This document shows, in pieces, positions 60,178-64,000 of a stretch of DNA of 64,000 bases. The stretch covers positions 22,419,867 through 22,483,866 of the forward strand of contig CM049308.1 of NCBI GenBank assembly GCA_026874595.1, in the 5' to 3' direction. The notes beneath the pieces are model-generated. The model was not told the origin of the DNA, made no database searches, and saw nothing but the letters and a program-made list of their open reading frames with translations. The number at the start of each line of letters is the position of its first letter. Within the stretch, counting starts at the first letter, position 1. Source of the stretch: Sipunculus nudus. Lineage: Eukaryota; Annelida; Sipuncula; Golfingiida; Sipunculidae. A program made the position numbers and the translations under genes.

Positions 60178-61010
60178 CAGAATGTAGCTTATCATGACCT
60201 AGTATCAGTTTTCCAATAACTTTTGCCCAGAATTTCCCTTAATGTTGCGTTAGACGATTCGCAGCCTAACGGATACAATTTGGGCTAATATGACTTTAAT
60301 GGTGTTCAAAACGTTTTTTCCCTATAGCTTGCAAAATATATAGTTTTCCAAATGTTGGTCACAGTGACCTAATTTCATGTTTCCAAGGACATTTATCCAG
60401 GACCTCTCTGAATGTCACATAAGAAGATTCTAGGCCAAATGGATACATTTTGTGCCCCATCTGACTCTCTTGGTGCTCAAAATCATGTTTTCGGCCAGTA
60501 GCTCGCAGGTTACCAGGGAGAAATTCACAGGACCTCTATGGATGTTCAGTTTATGAGTCTAACGGTTACAGTTTGTGCCCTGTTGACAGCGAGACTTCTT
60601 CATTTGAAAGTATCAAAAAGAGAGGGAAAAAAAGTATAAAAATTAGGAAAAAATATACAGGTGGCGCCACCAAACTTCAGGAACTGATAAAACACTTCAT
60701 CAATTATGCATGGGGAGAATCATGGCAATCAATGCATCAGTTTTTCAGCCAATGGAGCATTTGTATAAAGTTTTTTTATTATCCTGCAGGCTACTTGTGA
60801 GCCCCTAGCTCTGAGAATAAAGATTGCAGTGACCTCATTTTTTTCCTAGGAGATTTTTATGGACCTCCATGGACCGTGAGATGTTTCTAAGTCCAGCGGT
60901 TACGACTTGTGCCCTGTTAACGGATAATCGGACGGTCAGACGGCCTGACTATGGAGAGAGTGATCACTATAGCTCAGATGCCTTTCATTTAGGTGACCTA
61001 TAAGTTATTA
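60178..61010. repeat. Degenerate ~175-bp tandem repeats (unit B, second part)
   Basis: Counterpart of 47575-48420, ending in cggacggtcagacgg and atagctcagatg. Confidence 0.75.
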
Positions 61011-61249
61011 TTGACATATTTCAGTTCCAATTTATAAATATTATTCTCTGAATCTCAAGGGAGGACACCCCCCCCCCCCTGTTGATGCCCCTGCCAACCC
61101 CCCTCGCCCACCACCAACCCAAACCCGGAAAGCACACCTTATCATAACTAGAAACTAAAACTTGGGCAGCGACCACAGATATCCGCCAAATCACAAAGAC
61201 ATGGGTAAAATCAGGTATTGGATGTTCCTGACATGACATGACTCAAACT

Positions 61250-61765
61250 TTGTGGCATAAAATATGCCAAAGTATCCCAAGCCAGATGGATTAACGAAAC
61301 TTATAATAAATATGGGCGGACGACAAGCCACAACAAGTATTTACAGATCCATGAATAAAGTGAGTGATGGAATGGACAAGTGGCGATTTTTACCCAGAGC
61401 AAATGGACGGATGGACACCACGCGAAAACAATTGCAGATGGCACCACCAGTCTTGAGTACGAGAGGAAGTTATCTAAGATCTGTGGTCATGCAGGGTTTC
61501 AGGCCAATACAGCAAGCCACTCCTGAGAACAGGGCATCAATGTATTATACAAAAAGGGAAGGTAGGTGGCGACACATTTCTGATCTACATGAAAACTCTC
61601 CAAGATGGATGGAAATACCAAATTCCAGACTACTACATTGAACCACTCCTGTTTTATGAGGAATTTTCACCTAAAGTAACCGCACGGATGGACGCCCCGC
61701 AAAACCGATTACAGATGGCGCCACCAATCTTAGGTACGAGGGGGAGGAATTCAGGTCAAGTCGGC
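61250..61765. repeat. Tandem repeat zone (unit B) with cagatggcgccacc words
   Basis: Counterpart of 48720-49235. The reading frame at 61264-61641 is repeat-derived. Confidence 0.7.
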
Positions 61766-61794
61766 AGTGACGTCACACACGGGGAAATCCCCTG

Positions 61795-62010
61795 TGACCA
61801 AATATTCTAGATCTCATCAACAGCTTAGTATTTCTGACACTCAGACCAAAATTTTTAGGGAAGAATAAAAATTACATGTATTGCTAGATTAAAATAATTT
61901 CTAAATTTAGCCTGCTACGTCACACTTTTCCCGAGCCAATCACATGAGGGCCCTGTCTCTGTTCTGGATGAACAAACCCACGTGTTATTACGTTTACGTA
62001 ACATCAAAGA
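61795..62010 (+). repeat. Dispersed repeat shared with 27760-28040
   Basis: ttctagatctcatcaacagc, tctaaatttagcctgc and aacaaacccacgtg match the copy upstream of SelJ. Confidence 0.55.
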
Positions 62011-62260
62011 TCAATTAACAAGCACAATTACAGCCAAGTACATTGAACAACTCCTGAGATATGGGCTTTAATCACTAAGACACCCAGATTCATCCTGCAT
62101 GAAAAGGATTGCAGGTGTCACCACCAGTCTTTGTTAGGGCACCACTTCACCCGTGACCCAATAATTATGCAGGGTTTCGGGAAGATCGGTCCAAGGATCT
62201 CAGGGGAGTTGTCCGGAAACGAGCGCGGAGGCGGGGACGGCGGAACCCTCGTGAAAACAA

Positions 62261-62288
62261 TGTATCCGCAAAACTGTTTTGGCGGATA
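62261..62288. repeat. 28-bp near-perfect palindrome
   Basis: gtatccgcaaaactgttttg followed by gcggatac pairs end to end with one unpaired base. It lies next to the (TA)n at 62303-62354. Confidence 0.6.
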
Positions 62289-62297
62289 CAATGACTA

Positions 62298-62302
<5 letters not shown>

Positions 62303-62354
<52 letters not shown>
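62303..62354. repeat. (TA)n microsatellite
   Basis: Pure (TA)n, about 52 bp. Confidence 0.95.
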
Positions 62355-62357
<3 letters not shown>

Positions 62358-63114
62358 ATGCCACATGTCAGTCACCACCCAACATAAGCACTTGGATGGT
62401 ATGTCCATATGACATGTATCTGTAAAAGGGAGAAATTTCTTATAAATCATAGGTATCTCATTTTAATAAGACGTATTTATCAGTTAAATAAGTACTGTCA
62501 TATCAAATTACAGTATACAGTATCAATTAGAATTCCAGAAAACCATAGGGTTTTAGGCATGTTATAAAATTAAGGATGCCTCACAGTACATTGTAAGCAA
62601 TCATAGACATCAGGATCAAATCAGTGTGGAGGGGTCACACAAAATTGTAGACATACTGGTTTATTTTACAGAAATGTGTGGCACATAAATCTGAGAAAAT
62701 GGTAGAAAGAAACTGTGCCAGGTGTAGCCCACTTTACAGTGACCTCTTTATTCTGAACAATATAAATAATGAGATGTCATTTGATATGACAGTATCTTAT
62801 CGCGTTATAATGCCACTTACAACTTAATACATAGGCAGACGACGAAACAGTCGATCTATCACATATCATGAGTCGTTTCGGCGTTGAAGGTGGCTATCAA
62901 TAAGTTAGCATTTAAACGCAGGTACAAGAAATATTTGCATCTGAAATGAATTTTTAAAAAGGTATTTTCTATATAAAAAATAATTTTAAAAAAGTACCAA
63001 ACGACTTATAGTAGCTCTGGTAAAAAAAAGGAATATGTGTAATACGATGAGCGGGGTTGACATGTGACGTAACTCGGAAGAATCGTAGCGCTGCGCTCAA
63101 TAGAGCGTATACGC
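62355..63114. other. Intergenic, no gene seen
   Basis: AT-rich sequence without recognisable exon. gtcatatcaaatta (62498-62511) and its inverted relative near 62775 (tttgatatgacagtatc) may bound a diverged inverted-repeat element. Confidence 0.4.
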
Positions 63115-63265
63115 AGAGTCTACCCTTGTGTCCAGACAACAGTTGGTATTCCCGTATATCAATGTCCTGTCCCCCCCCCCCCCCCCCCCCCCAGGTAGGG
63201 GAGTCTACCCTTGTATCCAGACAACAGTTGGTATTCCCGTATATCAATGTCCTGTTCCCCCCCCC
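63115..63265. repeat. Direct duplication of an ~85-bp segment ending in a C-run
   Basis: gagtctacccttgt ... ccagacaacagttggtattc ... ccgtatatcaatgtcctgt occurs twice, each followed by C-runs (about 20 and 10). Confidence 0.9.
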
Positions 63266-63483
63266 CCCAAAAAAAAAAAACACACACACACACACTACCC
63301 CTGCTTTCATGATTAATAATGGGTCATATAAATACCCTCCGAATTTGTTCGACCTATTAAGAGATTTAGACTATTTTATTGTATTCATGATCCCCTCCCC
63401 AGAAAAAAAACGGATACCAGCCCAACGAAGACCGCCCTGGAGCCGGTGTTGTTACCCCGCGTGCGCACAACACTGGGTCTAAC

Positions 63484-64000
63484 AATAATATTACTAATAT
63501 TAATACTACTACTACTAATAATAATAATAATGTAAATTTATATATCGTCGTACCAAAACATGCAATTGTTCATGGCGCCTTACAATAAAATAAAAACTTG
63601 CTAAAAATTTGCATAATCGGGGAAACCCGGTTAACGGTCCAAATGGCCGAAACCGCAAGTACAAGGGCTATGAGTCTCGAAGCAATGTCGTTCACAGGAT
63701 CGAGTTCGACTCTCGAATGGCATGGCTGGGTCTCCGCCTTGGATCGGTGGAGGGAATGTAGGTTGATTCTGGCTTTGTGGCTGTGGATGCTGTAGCTTTC
63801 TAAAAAGGACAACGGCACGAGATGGACAGTGGCGCCCTCTACGGCTCCCTGCTTTGCTTGGCGTGGCACTGCGACTGTTGGCTCAGAGAACAAGCTTAAG
63901 GAGCGCACAGGGCTGAGGTCTTGACCGCAGCAACCTGTAGTTGCTCGATGAGCGTATACTTCTTTTGGCTTGGACAATAAAATCAAGTAAAATATTGAAA
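63484..64000. other. Microsatellite plus unassigned sequence at the window end
   Basis: A taa/act tract (63484-63532) is followed by atggcgccttacaataaaat. Open frames on both strands at 63570-63986 overlap each other and match no family I know; I do not call a gene. Confidence 0.4.

Larger units (their letters stand above)
49266..61770. repeat. Tandem duplication, unit B (~12.5 kb with insertions)
   Basis: Homologous to unit A. It is longer because of a segment of about 1.6 kb (57205-58850) and the 1.1-kb element at 59072-60172. It lacks the MITE at 39561-39770, part of the gene intron and the signal-peptide segment. Confidence 0.9.

Noticed and set aside
63570-63986. 138-residue minus-strand protein and the overlapping plus-strand frame
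   Set aside because: No recognisable domain, signal, splice context or similarity; it sits beside microsatellite and dispersed repeat.

Overview
The window is eukaryotic nuclear DNA. It is AT-rich, with long introns flanked by GT...AG, many interspersed repeats, (TA)n and poly-G tracts, and short inverted-repeat transposons. Gene content and repeat style suggest a marine invertebrate, most likely a mollusc; this is inferred without a database search.

Layout. (1) 1-1170 is a 30-bp satellite with a 780-bp higher-order period. (2) 2152-14681 (+) holds the last nine coding exons of an ERLEC1 (erlectin / XTP3-B) gene, an ER lectin with MRH domains used in ER-associated degradation. Its introns hold MITEs, a SINE and a 23-bp satellite. 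(3) 19452-27418 is a nested pair of DNA transposons: a hAT-like element split by a 6.9-kb element with CACTGTAAAAA ends and a TA target duplication. (4) 30770-38360 (+) is a complete eight-exon gene for a J1-crystallin / selenoprotein J protein of the ADP-ribosylglycohydrolase fold. Codon 263 is an in-frame TGA, and a well-formed SECIS hairpin lies in the 3' UTR at 38745-38789, so it is very probably a selenoprotein. (5) 38698-61770 is a tandem duplication of a roughly 10.5-kb unit. Each unit carries one copy of a minus-strand two-exon gene for a secreted protein of about 565 residues that I do not recognise. (6) 61771-64000 is repeats only.

The duplication breakpoint lies inside the selenoprotein 3' UTR. 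The second unit therefore starts with an orphan copy of the SECIS and poly(A) signal at 49314-49423. The second secreted-protein copy kept its promoter, first exon and reading frame (eight amino-acid differences over about 549 residues) but lost the segment holding the exon-2 splice acceptor and signal peptide.

Comparing the two units dates several insertions. A 210-bp hAT-like MITE is only in unit A. A 1.1-kb hAT-like element and a segment of about 1.6 kb are only in unit B. No rRNA gene, intact tRNA, CRISPR array, transposase or reverse transcriptase reading frame was recognised.
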